A stretch of DNA of 6,292 nt from an uncultured Clostridia bacterium (GTDB taxonomy: Bacteria > Bacillota > Clostridia > TANB77 > CAG-508). The translations under genes were made by a program, and so were the position numbers. Below, one piece after another: positions 1 to 5,354 of this stretch. The DNA lies in assembly GCA_944393755.1 (NCBI GenBank), contig CALYBF010000087.1, forward strand, positions 1 through 6,292. The letters are read 5' to 3'. The first letter of the stretch is position 1. Every line of letters starts with the position of its first letter. Under the pieces are notes generated by a model, which was not told the DNA's origin, ran no database searches, and saw only the letters and a program-made list of their open reading frames with translations.

Positions 1-367
1 GTCTTTTTATCCAAGTCATAATTACTTCTACTATATAATCTTTTTGCTCGTTTGAAAGTTCTATATTTTTAGGTATTTTATGCCATTTATTTAAACAGCC
101 TCTGCAACAACAAGCAGTTGCGTGTTGAGCAATAAATGTTGGATGTCCTCTCATAGGTGTTTGCTTTCCGTCATTTTTAATTTCTTTTGGAGCAAGTCTT
201 TTTTCTATAAAGTCTCTTGTATGTTTTTCTATTGTCTCTATTCCTTTTTCTTTTACATATTCTTTATCTTTGTTTTTTAAATAGAAACTACTTCTAAACT
301 TTGATTTTAATAAACTTTCTAATATTCTATTTATTCTTTGATTTTCTTGCAAAACAAACATCTCCAT
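1..367 (-). CDS. DUF4186 family protein, C-terminus cut by the window edge
   Basis: The reverse complement from 367 gives 122 uninterrupted codons to the window edge, too short a span to show as a closed ORF. I recognise the DUF4186 family from its core: KRLAP near residue 57, NDGKQTPMRGHP at 65-76, FIAQHATACCCRGCLNKW at 78-95, then an IPK segment and a closing amphipathic helix (DYIVEVIMTWIK, 110-121). The clustered cysteines C86, C87, C88 and C91 with H75, H82 and H96 could bind a metal, but that is inference; the family's function is unknown to me. Remembered family members are about 110-130 residues, so only a few residues should be missing. The ATG at 367-365 overlaps the nitroreductase stop by one base (TAATG) and has no clear Shine-Dalgarno, which fits translational coupling. 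An in-frame ATG at 361 is an alternative start. Confidence 0.82.
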   Translation of the reverse strand, partial: MEMFVLQENQRINRILESLLKSKFRSSFYLKNKDKEYVKEKGIETIEKHTRDFIEKRLAPKEIKNDGKQTPMRGHPTFIAQHATACCCRGCLNKWHKIPKNIELSNEQKDYIVEVIMTWIKR

Positions 368-888
368 TAATCTATATAATATACATAGTTTTCTTTTCTA
401 GGTTTTAAAGTTCCTTCTTCTTTCTTGTAACCTAATATACAGTTTCCAATTCCTTCATATTCATCTGGGTTTATTCCTAATTTTCTTAATATATTTTTTC
501 CTTCTTCTGTTTCAAATTCTTCTTTTGCTCTATGTATCCAGCAACTTCCTATTCCTAAAGAATTTGCAGAAAGCATTAAATTTTCCATAACTAGACTTCC
601 GTCATAAATATAAGTTGGTATGTCTTTTTTTCCAAGTACTACTAAAACAACTGGAGCACCATAAAATGGATCACTTTCTACTCCCATTATTTGTGCATTT
701 AATTTAGATAATTTATCTCTTATTTCTTTATTTGTAATAGCAATTATAATGCTTGATTGTCTTCCCATGCCACTTGGTGCATATGTTCCCGCTTCTAATA
801 TTTTTTCTATTACTTCTTTTGGTATCATTTTATCTTCATATTTTCTAATACTTCTTCTTTCTTTTATGTTTTTAATAACTTCATTCAT
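367..888 (-). CDS. Nitroreductase family protein (FMN-dependent NAD(P)H oxidoreductase-like)
   Basis: This 173-residue protein belongs to the nitroreductase superfamily, soluble FMN flavoproteins that reduce nitro groups, quinones or related acceptors with NAD(P)H. The N-terminal ERRSIRKYE (10-18) is the phosphate-binding R-R-S-x-R-x-Y/F motif, APSGMGRQ (37-44) is the second FMN loop, and GIGSCWIH in the C-terminal half is the usual glycine-rich segment near the flavin. Its length matches the short single-domain branch. The physiological substrate cannot be read from sequence. I place the start at ATG 888; the open frame continues to a TTG at 897, but that lies only 2 nt from the GGGAG at 900-904. 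TTG at 891 (8 nt from the SD) is a real alternative to ATG 888 (11 nt). Upstream is a tRNA-Thr gene with no obvious promoter between; downstream DUF4186 overlaps the stop. Confidence 0.9.
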   Translation of the reverse strand: MNEVIKNIKERRSIRKYEDKMIPKEVIEKILEAGTYAPSGMGRQSSIIIAITNKEIRDKLSKLNAQIMGVESDPFYGAPVVLVVLGKKDIPTYIYDGSLVMENLMLSANSLGIGSCWIHRAKEEFETEEGKNILRKLGINPDEYEGIGNCILGYKKEEGTLKPRKENYVYYID

Positions 889-946
889 CAATCTCAATTC
901 TCCCTTTTTATTTCATCTTCTGAAACTTATAAAATTTTTTAATATT

Positions 947-1022
947 TGGTGCCCGAAAGCAGAATTGAACTGCTGACCTCCGAGTTACGAATCCGTTGCT
1001 CTACCAACTGAGCTATTCGGGC
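947..1022 (-). tRNA. tRNA-Thr (anticodon CGT) with a poorly paired anticodon stem
   Basis: The reverse strand folds as a 76-nt tRNA with encoded CCA (947-949). The acceptor stem GCCCGAA/TTCGGGC is fully paired, the D arm is GCTC-AGTTGGTA-GAGC, the T arm is AGCAG-TTCAATT-CTGCT, and the discriminator is A. The anticodon loop TTCGTAA carries CGT (987-989), which reads ACG threonine codons; G1-C72 and C2-G71 also fit threonine identity. The oddity is the anticodon stem: strands ACGGA (992-996) and CTCGG (980-984) give only two Watson-Crick pairs and one G-U, with A27-G43 and A31-C39 unpaired. The 5' strand would match TCCGT and the 3' strand would match CCGAG, so the halves look as if they come from different tRNAs. 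Whether it is functional is uncertain, although every other part is intact and it has a good promoter. Confidence 0.92.
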
Positions 1023-1040
1023 ATAATTATTACATTAATT

Positions 1041-1069
1041 ATTATAAACTAGAAAAATAAAAAAATCAA
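1041..1069 (-). promoter_or_regulatory. Sigma-A type promoter of tRNA-Thr
   Basis: On the minus strand, -35 TTGATT (1064-1069) and a perfect -10 TATAAT (1041-1046) are separated by exactly 17 bp. Transcription would begin near 1034, about 12 nt before the mature tRNA 5' end. It lies directly after the tsf terminator, so the tRNA is transcribed independently of rpsB-tsf. It may also serve the downstream nitroreductase and DUF4186 genes, since no convincing promoter was found at 889-946. Confidence 0.8.
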
Positions 1070-1081
1070 TTCTTTAGAAAG

Positions 1082-1119
1082 AAAGATAGCTATCTTTTTT
1101 ATTCAAAATAGCTATCTTT
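1082..1119 (-). terminator. Intrinsic terminator after tsf
   Basis: A perfect 12-bp inverted repeat (AAAGATAGCTAT at 1082-1093 and ATAGCTATCTTT at 1108-1119) with a 14-nt loop lies 7 nt after the tsf stop. On the minus strand it is followed by the pyrimidine run CTTTCTTTC. The stem is AT-rich and the U tract is interrupted, so it may be only moderately strong. The arm at 1082-1097 is itself a 16-nt palindrome, so an alternative shorter hairpin can form. Confidence 0.7.
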
Positions 1120-1125
1120 TAATTT

Positions 1126-2004
1126 TTATTTTAATTGTTTCATAACTTCTTCTGCAAAATTTTCTTCTTTTTTCTCTATTCCTTCACCTTTTTCGAATCT
1201 TGCAAATTCTGTTACTTCTGCATTATTTTCTTTTAATATATCAGAAACTTTTTTATTTGGATCTTTTACAAATACTTGATCTACTAAACAAACTTCTTCA
1301 AAGAATTTTCTAATTCTTCCTTGAACAATTTTTTCAGCTATAGCTTCTGGTTTACCTTCGTTCATTGTTTGAACTTTTAATATTTCTTTTTCCTTTTCTA
1401 ATCTATCTTCTGGAACTGATGCTTCATTTAAATATTCAGGTCTTGCAGCTGCAATTTGCATACAAACATCTTTTGCAACTTCACTATTTCCACCTTTCAT
1501 ATTTACTAAAACTGCTATTTTTCCATCTCCATGAATATATTTTTCTATTAAACCATCAGATTCAAATCTAACAAATCTTCTTATATTCATATTTTCACCG
1601 ATTTTAGCAATTTTATCTGTTAATACATCTTTTACTGTTTTTCCAGCTTCATCTATAGATTCTTGTGCTAATAAATCTTCTAAATCTTTTGGGTCTTTTT
1701 CTACTACTTGTTTTGCAACACTTGCTACAAAAGCTTTAAATTCTTCATTTTTAGCAACAAAGTCTGTTTCTGCATTTACTTCTACTATTGCTCCTGTTTT
1801 TCCATCTTCTGAGATATACGCTTCTACTAAACCTTCTGCTGCAACTCTTCCTGATTTTTTAGCTGCTTTTGCAATTCCTCTTTCACGTAATAATTCAATT
1901 GCTTTTTCCATATCTCCGTCTGTTTCTGTTAAAACTTTTTTACAGTCCATCATACCTGCACCTGTTTTTTCTCTAAGGTCTTTTACTTGGCTTGCTGTAA
2001 CCAT
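1126..2004 (-). CDS. tsf: Translation elongation factor Ts (EF-Ts)
   Basis: EF-Ts is the cytoplasmic nucleotide-exchange factor that releases GDP from EF-Tu so that it can reload with GTP. The 292-residue protein has the full family layout. The N-terminal UBA-like domain is at about 1-53, with VKDLREKTGAGMMDCKKVL (7-25). The core domain contains the hallmark TDFVAKN at 80-86, whose Asp81-Phe82 pair contacts EF-Tu near its magnesium site. A dimerisation/coiled-coil region and a C-terminal helix ending in EEVMKQLK follow. Length is normal for bacterial EF-Ts. The start ATG at 2004 is fixed by a strong GGGAGG (2013-2018) 8 nt upstream. It lies 72 nt after rpsB in the usual rpsB-tsf order, with a hairpin between the genes and an intrinsic terminator after it. 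Confidence 0.98.
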   Translation of the reverse strand: MVTASQVKDLREKTGAGMMDCKKVLTETDGDMEKAIELLRERGIAKAAKKSGRVAAEGLVEAYISEDGKTGAIVEVNAETDFVAKNEEFKAFVASVAKQVVEKDPKDLEDLLAQESIDEAGKTVKDVLTDKIAKIGENMNIRRFVRFESDGLIEKYIHGDGKIAVLVNMKGGNSEVAKDVCMQIAAARPEYLNEASVPEDRLEKEKEILKVQTMNEGKPEAIAEKIVQGRIRKFFEEVCLVDQVFVKDPNKKVSDILKENNAEVTEFARFEKGEGIEKKEENFAEEVMKQLK

Positions 2005-2032
2005 AATTAATTCCTCCCTTTTATATATTTTA

Positions 2033-2060
2033 AAGAGTAGAGCAGAAAAGCTCTACTCTT
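2033..2060 (-). promoter_or_regulatory. Hairpin between rpsB and tsf
   Basis: A perfect 11-bp stem (AAGAGTAGAGC at 2033-2043, GCTCTACTCTT at 2050-2060) with the six-base loop 2044-2049 sits 16 nt after the rpsB stop. On the minus strand the stem is followed by TAAAATATA rather than a long T run, so it is a weak terminator at most. It could act as a partial attenuator, an RNA processing or stability element, or set the ratio of S2 to EF-Ts. The structure is certain from sequence; the role is inference. Confidence 0.65.
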
Positions 2061-2076
2061 CTTTATTAAACTAATA

Positions 2077-2883
2077 TTATTCTTCTACTTCTTCTTTTTC
2101 TTCATTTTCTGTTTCTTCTTCGTTTGCAACAACTTCTTCAATTGAAGTTTCTTCTTCTACTACTGGTTGTTCTTCTAAAGTTTCTTCTGAATCAAAGCTT
2201 TCACCTTGTTTTCCTTCAATAACTGCATTTGCAATAACGTCTGCTATTAATTTAACAGCTCTTATTGCATCATCATTTCCAGGAATAACATAATCAACAT
2301 CATTTGGATCACAGTTTGTATCAACTAAACCTACTGTTGGTATTCCTAATTTTTTAGCTTCTAAAACTGCTATTCTTTCTTTTTTAGGATCTACTAAGAA
2401 AATAACTCCTGGTAATTCTGTCATTTCTTTAATTCCACCTAAGTTTCTTTCTAGTTTTTCCATTTCTTTTTTAAGTAAAATTACTTCTTTTTTAGGTAAT
2501 ACTTCAAATGTACCATCTTCTGCCATATTTTCTAGGTCTTTTAATCTTTGAATTCTTGTTTGAATTGTGTCAAAGTTAGTTAGCATACCACCTAGCCATC
2601 TTTTATCAACGTAGTACATACCACATTTTTCAGCAGCTTCTTTCATACATTCTTGTGCTTGTTTCTTTGTTCCAACAAATAGAACTGTTTTCCCTTCTTC
2701 AGCTTGTTCTCTTATAAAGTTATAAGCCTCATCTAATTTTTTTGATGTCTTTTGTAAATCGATAATATGGATACCATTTCTAGCTTGGAATATGTATTCA
2801 GCCATTCTTGGATCCCATCTTCTTGTTTGATGTCCGAAATGAACACCAGCTTCTAGTAATTGTTTCATTGCAACTACTGCCAT
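2077..2883 (-). CDS. rpsB: 30S ribosomal protein S2
   Basis: S2 is a late-assembling 30S subunit protein at the head-body junction, needed for S1 binding in species that have S1. The 268-residue sequence begins MAVVAMKQLLEAGVHFGHQ, with the family signature at 9-18, then RRWDPRMAEYIF, FVGTKKQAQE, DKRWLGGMLTNF and the C-terminal PTVGLVDTNCDP and VIPGNDDAIRAVKLI blocks. The central coiled-coil hairpin (about 100-160) is present. The start ATG at 2883 has GGGAGG (2892-2897) 8 nt upstream; the frame stays open to a GTG at 2952, but that part is leader RNA. Residues 227-268 form a highly acidic tail, 20 of 42 being Glu, a variable extension beyond the S2 core. It is the first gene of the rpsB-tsf operon. 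Confidence 0.98.
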   Translation of the reverse strand: MAVVAMKQLLEAGVHFGHQTRRWDPRMAEYIFQARNGIHIIDLQKTSKKLDEAYNFIREQAEEGKTVLFVGTKKQAQECMKEAAEKCGMYYVDKRWLGGMLTNFDTIQTRIQRLKDLENMAEDGTFEVLPKKEVILLKKEMEKLERNLGGIKEMTELPGVIFLVDPKKERIAVLEAKKLGIPTVGLVDTNCDPNDVDYVIPGNDDAIRAVKLIADVIANAVIEGKQGESFDSEETLEEQPVVEEETSIEEVVANEEETENEEKEEVEE

Positions 2884-2987
2884 TTTAAATTCCTCCCTTT
2901 TTGTTATTCTTCCGCTTAATTTTCGTTTCTTAGGACCTAAAAAATTAGGCACTTCCCGTAAAACTGGCTTAAGCGTGTTTAATCACG
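2884..2987 (-). promoter_or_regulatory. Structured 5' leader of the rpsB-tsf mRNA (candidate S2 autoregulatory element)
   Basis: The promoter at 2994-3022 predicts a leader of about 104 nt. On the minus strand it holds a CGTG/CACG hairpin (2984-2987 with 2974-2977), a 7-bp long-range pairing CGCTTAA/TTAAGCG (2969-2975 with 2913-2919), and inside that a CCTAA-TTTT-TTAGG hairpin (2936-2949). The first hairpin and the long pairing share two bases, so they may be alternatives. The closing arm ends 15 nt before the GGGAGG at 2892-2897. Ribosomal protein operons are often controlled by such leaders binding their own product; that this one binds S2 is inference. I cannot match it to a named RNA family. 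Confidence 0.5.
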
Positions 2988-2993
2988 ATAAGT

Positions 2994-3022
2994 ATTATAT
3001 CAAATTTTTTTCTAAAGTTCAA
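2994..3022 (-). promoter_or_regulatory. Sigma-A type promoter of rpsB-tsf
   Basis: On the minus strand, -35 TTGAAC (3017-3022) and a perfect -10 TATAAT (2994-2999) are 17 bp apart, with an A/T-rich region upstream of the -35. Start of transcription is expected near 2987. The spacing and hexamers fit a strong growth-related promoter, as expected for a ribosomal protein operon. Confidence 0.85.
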
Positions 3023-3050
3023 GTACTTTTTCGAATTTTTTGAGAATTTT

Positions 3051-3142
3051 GGGGACGGGGCTTTTTTGTCTCACTTTTACAATATTTTACATTTCGTCTT
3101 ACTTTCATATTTTCCCCTTATGCGACAAAATTGCCCCGTCCC
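3051..3142. repeat. 92-bp imperfect inverted repeat (GGGACGGGGC arms), REP/MITE-like
   Basis: The arms 3052-3073 and 3121-3142 pair at 19 of 22 positions: a perfect 10-bp GGGACGGGGC/GCCCCGTCCC outer part, two mismatches, then TTTTGTC/GACAAAA and a short end. The 47-nt centre is plain AT-rich sequence. The GC-rich arms stand out sharply from the surroundings. The element fills the gap between ldh and the rpsB promoter, and its last base is the third base of the ldh TAG stop. It starts with the same GGGGACG as the reverse complement of the repeat before serS, suggesting one family of dispersed palindromic repeats. In RNA it would form a strong hairpin after ldh, but it has no following T run, so a terminator role is only possible. 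Confidence 0.7.
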
Positions 3143-4098
3143 TATTTTTTAATTATTTTATCTATTGATTGTTTTCTCATTTCTTTTAACACTCTACAAC
3201 TTTCATCTAATTTTGCTTGTTCTTCTTCTGCTAAATCTAAATCAAGCAATTCTCTTACACCTGTGCTATTTATTATAGCTGGAACTCCAATATATATATC
3301 ATCTTGTCCGTATTGTCCATCTTTTAAATAAGTAGATACTGTTAAAATAGAATTTTCGTTGTTTAACACTGCTTTTACTAATCTATTTAGAGCCATACCT
3401 ATTCCATAATATGTTGCTCTTTTCTTTTCAATGATTTCATATGCTGCATCTACAACATCTTTATGTATTTTTTCTAAATCTTCCATTGGATGATTGTTAT
3501 CTTTCATTACATCTGCTATTCTTTTACATCCAACATATGCATGTTTCCAAGGTACAAACGAAGAATCTCCGTGTTCTCCCATAATATATGCGTGTATATT
3601 TTTACTAGATATTTTTAAATAATCTGCCATTATATAACGAAGCCTTGCTGTATCTAGTACTGTACCTGAACCTATTACTTTATTCTTTGGAAGTCCAGAT
3701 ACTTCTGATACTACATATGTCATTAAATCAACTGGGTTACTTGCTACTATAATTATTCCATTGAAACCACTTGCCATTATACTTTCTGTTATTTGTTTCA
3801 TAATTTTTGCATTTACTTCTGCTAACTCTAATCTTGTTTGTCCTGGTTTTTGAGCGATTCCTGCTGTTATTACTACAACTTGTGCATCTTTACACTCATC
3901 ATAATCAGCTGCTTTTATTACCATCTTTTGAGGTGCATATGGAAGCCCATGTGATAAGTCCATTTCTTCACCTTTTGTTTTATCTTTGTCAATATCTATT
4001 AATATTAATTCATTTACTCCTCCTTGGTTAAGCATTGAATATGCCATACTCATACCTACCATACCTGTTCCTACTAAAACTACTTTTCCTTTTTTCAT
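3142..4098 (-). CDS. ldh: L-lactate dehydrogenase
   Basis: This enzyme reduces pyruvate to L-lactate with NADH, regenerating NAD+ during fermentation in the cytoplasm. The 318-residue protein has the Rossmann motif GTGMVG (10-15) and the acidic residue D35 that favours NAD. The active-site loop is AGIAQKPGQTRLEL (79-92); Gln83 sits where lactate dehydrogenases have Gln and malate dehydrogenases have Arg, and Arg89 is the loop arginine. SNPVD is at 120-124, the Asp149/Arg152 pair follows, and catalytic His176 lies in GEHGDSS (174-180). Length is normal for the family. Start ATG 4098 has AAGGAG (4110-4115) 11 nt upstream. It has its own promoter and is divergent from the DUF1653 operon. Its TAG stop abuts the 92-bp inverted repeat, which may have set the exact C-terminus. 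I saw no convincing Rex operator. Confidence 0.96.
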   Translation of the reverse strand: MKKGKVVLVGTGMVGMSMAYSMLNQGGVNELILIDIDKDKTKGEEMDLSHGLPYAPQKMVIKAADYDECKDAQVVVITAGIAQKPGQTRLELAEVNAKIMKQITESIMASGFNGIIIVASNPVDLMTYVVSEVSGLPKNKVIGSGTVLDTARLRYIMADYLKISSKNIHAYIMGEHGDSSFVPWKHAYVGCKRIADVMKDNNHPMEDLEKIHKDVVDAAYEIIEKKRATYYGIGMALNRLVKAVLNNENSILTVSTYLKDGQYGQDDIYIGVPAIINSTGVRELLDLDLAEEEQAKLDESCRVLKEMRKQSIDKIIKK

Positions 4099-4144
4099 AT
4101 TAAAATCAACTCCTTAAATTTAATTTTATCTTTACCAGTTATTG

Positions 4145-4173
4145 ATTATATCACGTTTTATTTAATTTTTAAA
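4145..4173 (-). promoter_or_regulatory. ldh promoter (extended -10)
   Basis: On the minus strand, TGATATAAT provides a perfect -10 (4145-4150) with an extended TGn element. A weak -35, TTTAAA (4168-4173), lies 17 bp upstream. The transcript would start near 4138, giving a leader of about 40 nt. A Rex-like TTGTTAAN4TTAACAA palindrome was looked for here and not found. Confidence 0.7.
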
Positions 4174-4191
4174 GTGTTTTTTATCTTTTTA

Positions 4192-4220
4192 TTGCCATTT
4201 TCTATAAAATAATGTATAAT
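4192..4220 (+). promoter_or_regulatory. Sigma-A type promoter of the DUF1653-dcd-like-serS cluster
   Basis: TTGCCA (4192-4197) and TATAAT (4215-4220) are exactly 17 bp apart, predicting a start near 4227 and a leader of about 22 nt. The -10 covers an in-frame ATG at 4219, which rules that ATG out as the start of the first gene. The promoter is divergent from that of ldh, with the two -35 boxes about 18 bp apart. Confidence 0.82.
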
Positions 4221-4248
4221 GTTTACATATTTAAGAAGGAGGCTGTTT

Positions 4249-4473
4249 ATGGAAGATGTTAAAGTCGGTGAAATATATAGACATTTCAAAGGCACATATC
4301 ATCAAATTTTAAATATTGCATACGATTCTGAAACTTTAGAAAAGATGGTAGTTTACAACCATAAAGACACATCTGAAGTTTGGGTTAGACCTGAAAAAAA
4401 TTTTTTTGATGAAATTTCTAATAGATCTGATAATATAACGAAACAAAGATACAGATTCGAAAAAGTAAATTAA
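4249..4473 (+). CDS. DUF1653 domain protein, stand-alone
   Basis: This 74-residue protein is almost entirely one DUF1653 domain, a small beta-rich domain of unknown function. The signature is VGEIYRHFKG (6-15), then a DSET turn (26-29), VVY (34-36), VWVRP (44-48) and FFDEI, closing with a TKQRYRFE segment. The start ATG 4249 is set by AAGGAGG (4236-4242) 6 nt upstream; the ATG at 4219 lies inside the promoter -10. Compared with typical members and with the paralogous domain encoded downstream, it lacks about three residues between VVY and WVRP, where others have an A/T-L-Y segment. Its stop codon lies within the Shine-Dalgarno of the next gene, so the two are probably translated together. No transmembrane segment or signal peptide is visible. 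Confidence 0.88.
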   Translation: MEDVKVGEIYRHFKGTYHQILNIAYDSETLEKMVVYNHKDTSEVWVRPEKNFFDEISNRSDNITKQRYRFEKVN

Positions 4474-4486
4474 GGAAGTAATTATA

Positions 4487-5294
4487 ATGGTATTAAACGG
4501 TAATTCTATATCAAAATTAATTAAAAATATAAATTTAATAGAAAATGCTAATTTTGAAAATGTACGTTCTGCTTCATATGATGTTACATCTACAAATAAA
4601 TTATTAGTTATAAAAACTTTTGATAACCCTATTACTTTTATAGATGCAAAAACAATTGATAATTTATATGAAGAGAAAACAATTGAAAACGGCTATAATT
4701 TAAAACCAAAAGAAAGTGTATTGATTCCTATTAAAGAATTTTTTAATATGCCTAATAATTTATCTGCACATTTTAGAGGAAGAACCTCTTTTAATAGACT
4801 TGGTTTAATTTTAGCTACCCAACATATTAATCCTCGGTTATAAAGGAGCTTTAACACTTACTTTATACAACGCATCTCCGAATACATACATTTTACAACC
4901 ATATATGAGGATAGCTCAAATAATTTTCGAAAAATTAGATGATAATTCTCCAGATGAATTATTATACTTTAATGAAAAAACTCCTGTATATCAAAATGAA
5001 ACAGGTTTAAATGGTTCAAAAATATATTCAGATTTTATTGGAAAAGTTGTTAGACATTTTAAAGGAAATTATTATTATATAGAAAATATATGTTTAGACT
5101 CAGAAACTAAAGAATATATGGTTATATATAAAACTTTATATAATAGAAAAGATTCAAATATCTGGACAAGACCAATGAAAATGTTTTTTGAAGAAATTGA
5201 TATAAATAGAAAAGATAACATTACAAAGCAAAAACATCGTTTTGAAATTGTTGATGAACTTACTTTAGATTATACTAAAAATAATAAATTATAA
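4487..5294 (+). pseudogene. dCTP deaminase/dUTPase-fold protein fused to DUF1653, interrupted by a +1 frameshift
   Basis: Frame one (4487-4843) encodes 118 residues with dCTP deaminase features: ASYD near 29-32 and RGRTSFNRLGL at 97-107. It ends ...QHINP-RL-stop. If the base at 4835 is skipped, the frame continues GYKGALTLTLYN and runs intact to 5294, giving a 268-residue protein; the join recreates the family's conserved I-x-P-G-[WFY]-x-G. Residues from about 184 form a DUF1653 domain (VVRHFKG, IWTRP, FFEEI, TKQKHRFE). The alternative internal ATG at 4905 lacks a Shine-Dalgarno and would begin inside a beta strand. Aligned with E. coli Dcd, Arg115 is kept (R104), but Ser111 is Thr100, Asp128 is Asn115 and catalytic Glu138 is Thr125, so normal deamination is unlikely. 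Start ATG 4487 has AAGGAAG 8 nt upstream, overlapping the previous stop. It may be a pseudogene, a sequencing error or programmed frameshifting. Confidence 0.8.
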
Positions 5295-5310
5295 AATTAT
5301 TTAAATTAAA

Positions 5311-5354
5311 GATGTGTCCCAAATTGGACAAAATGTCCAAAAGGAAACGTCCCC
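5311..5354. repeat. GGGGACG-type palindromic repeat in the serS leader
   Basis: This 44-bp unit starts GATGTGTCCC and ends ACGTCCCC. Its core is a perfect hairpin, TTGGACA-AAA-TGTCCAA (5324-5340). Read on the minus strand it begins GGGGACG, like the element beside ldh. It begins 16 nt after the stop of the upstream gene and ends directly before the serS Shine-Dalgarno (5355-5361), making up most of the gap between them. It looks like a dispersed REP-like element; I have no genome-wide count. It has no T run and is not an obvious terminator. Confidence 0.6.

Noticed and set aside
749..976. Plus-strand open frame of 75 codons across the nitroreductase and tRNA
   Set aside because: It lies opposite the nitroreductase and runs into the tRNA gene, with no ribosome binding site or recognisable protein.
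1365..1571. Plus-strand open frame opposite tsf, and similar ones at 3131-3331 and 3807-4031 opposite ldh
   Set aside because: They are Leu/Phe/His/Ser-rich complements of well-identified genes, without ribosome binding sites.
2884..2952. A 23-residue N-terminal extension of ribosomal protein S2 from the GTG at 2952
   Set aside because: The internal ATG at 2883 has an ideal Shine-Dalgarno and gives the standard S2 N-terminus, while the extension region contains paired RNA segments and the SD itself.
4100..4200. Rex operator in the ldh promoter region
   Set aside because: No TTGTTAAN4TTAACAA or TTGTGAAN4TTCACAA palindrome is present; the partial CAC...GTG symmetry at about 4152-4176 does not extend inward.
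4219..4248. Ten-residue N-terminal extension of the first DUF1653 protein from ATG 4219
   Set aside because: This ATG lies inside the -10 hexamer, upstream of the predicted transcription start, and the good SD serves ATG 4249.
4905..5294. A separate gene starting at ATG 4905
   Set aside because: No Shine-Dalgarno precedes it and the frame upstream (from 4836) continues the deaminase fold without a break, so it is the 3' part of the frameshifted gene.
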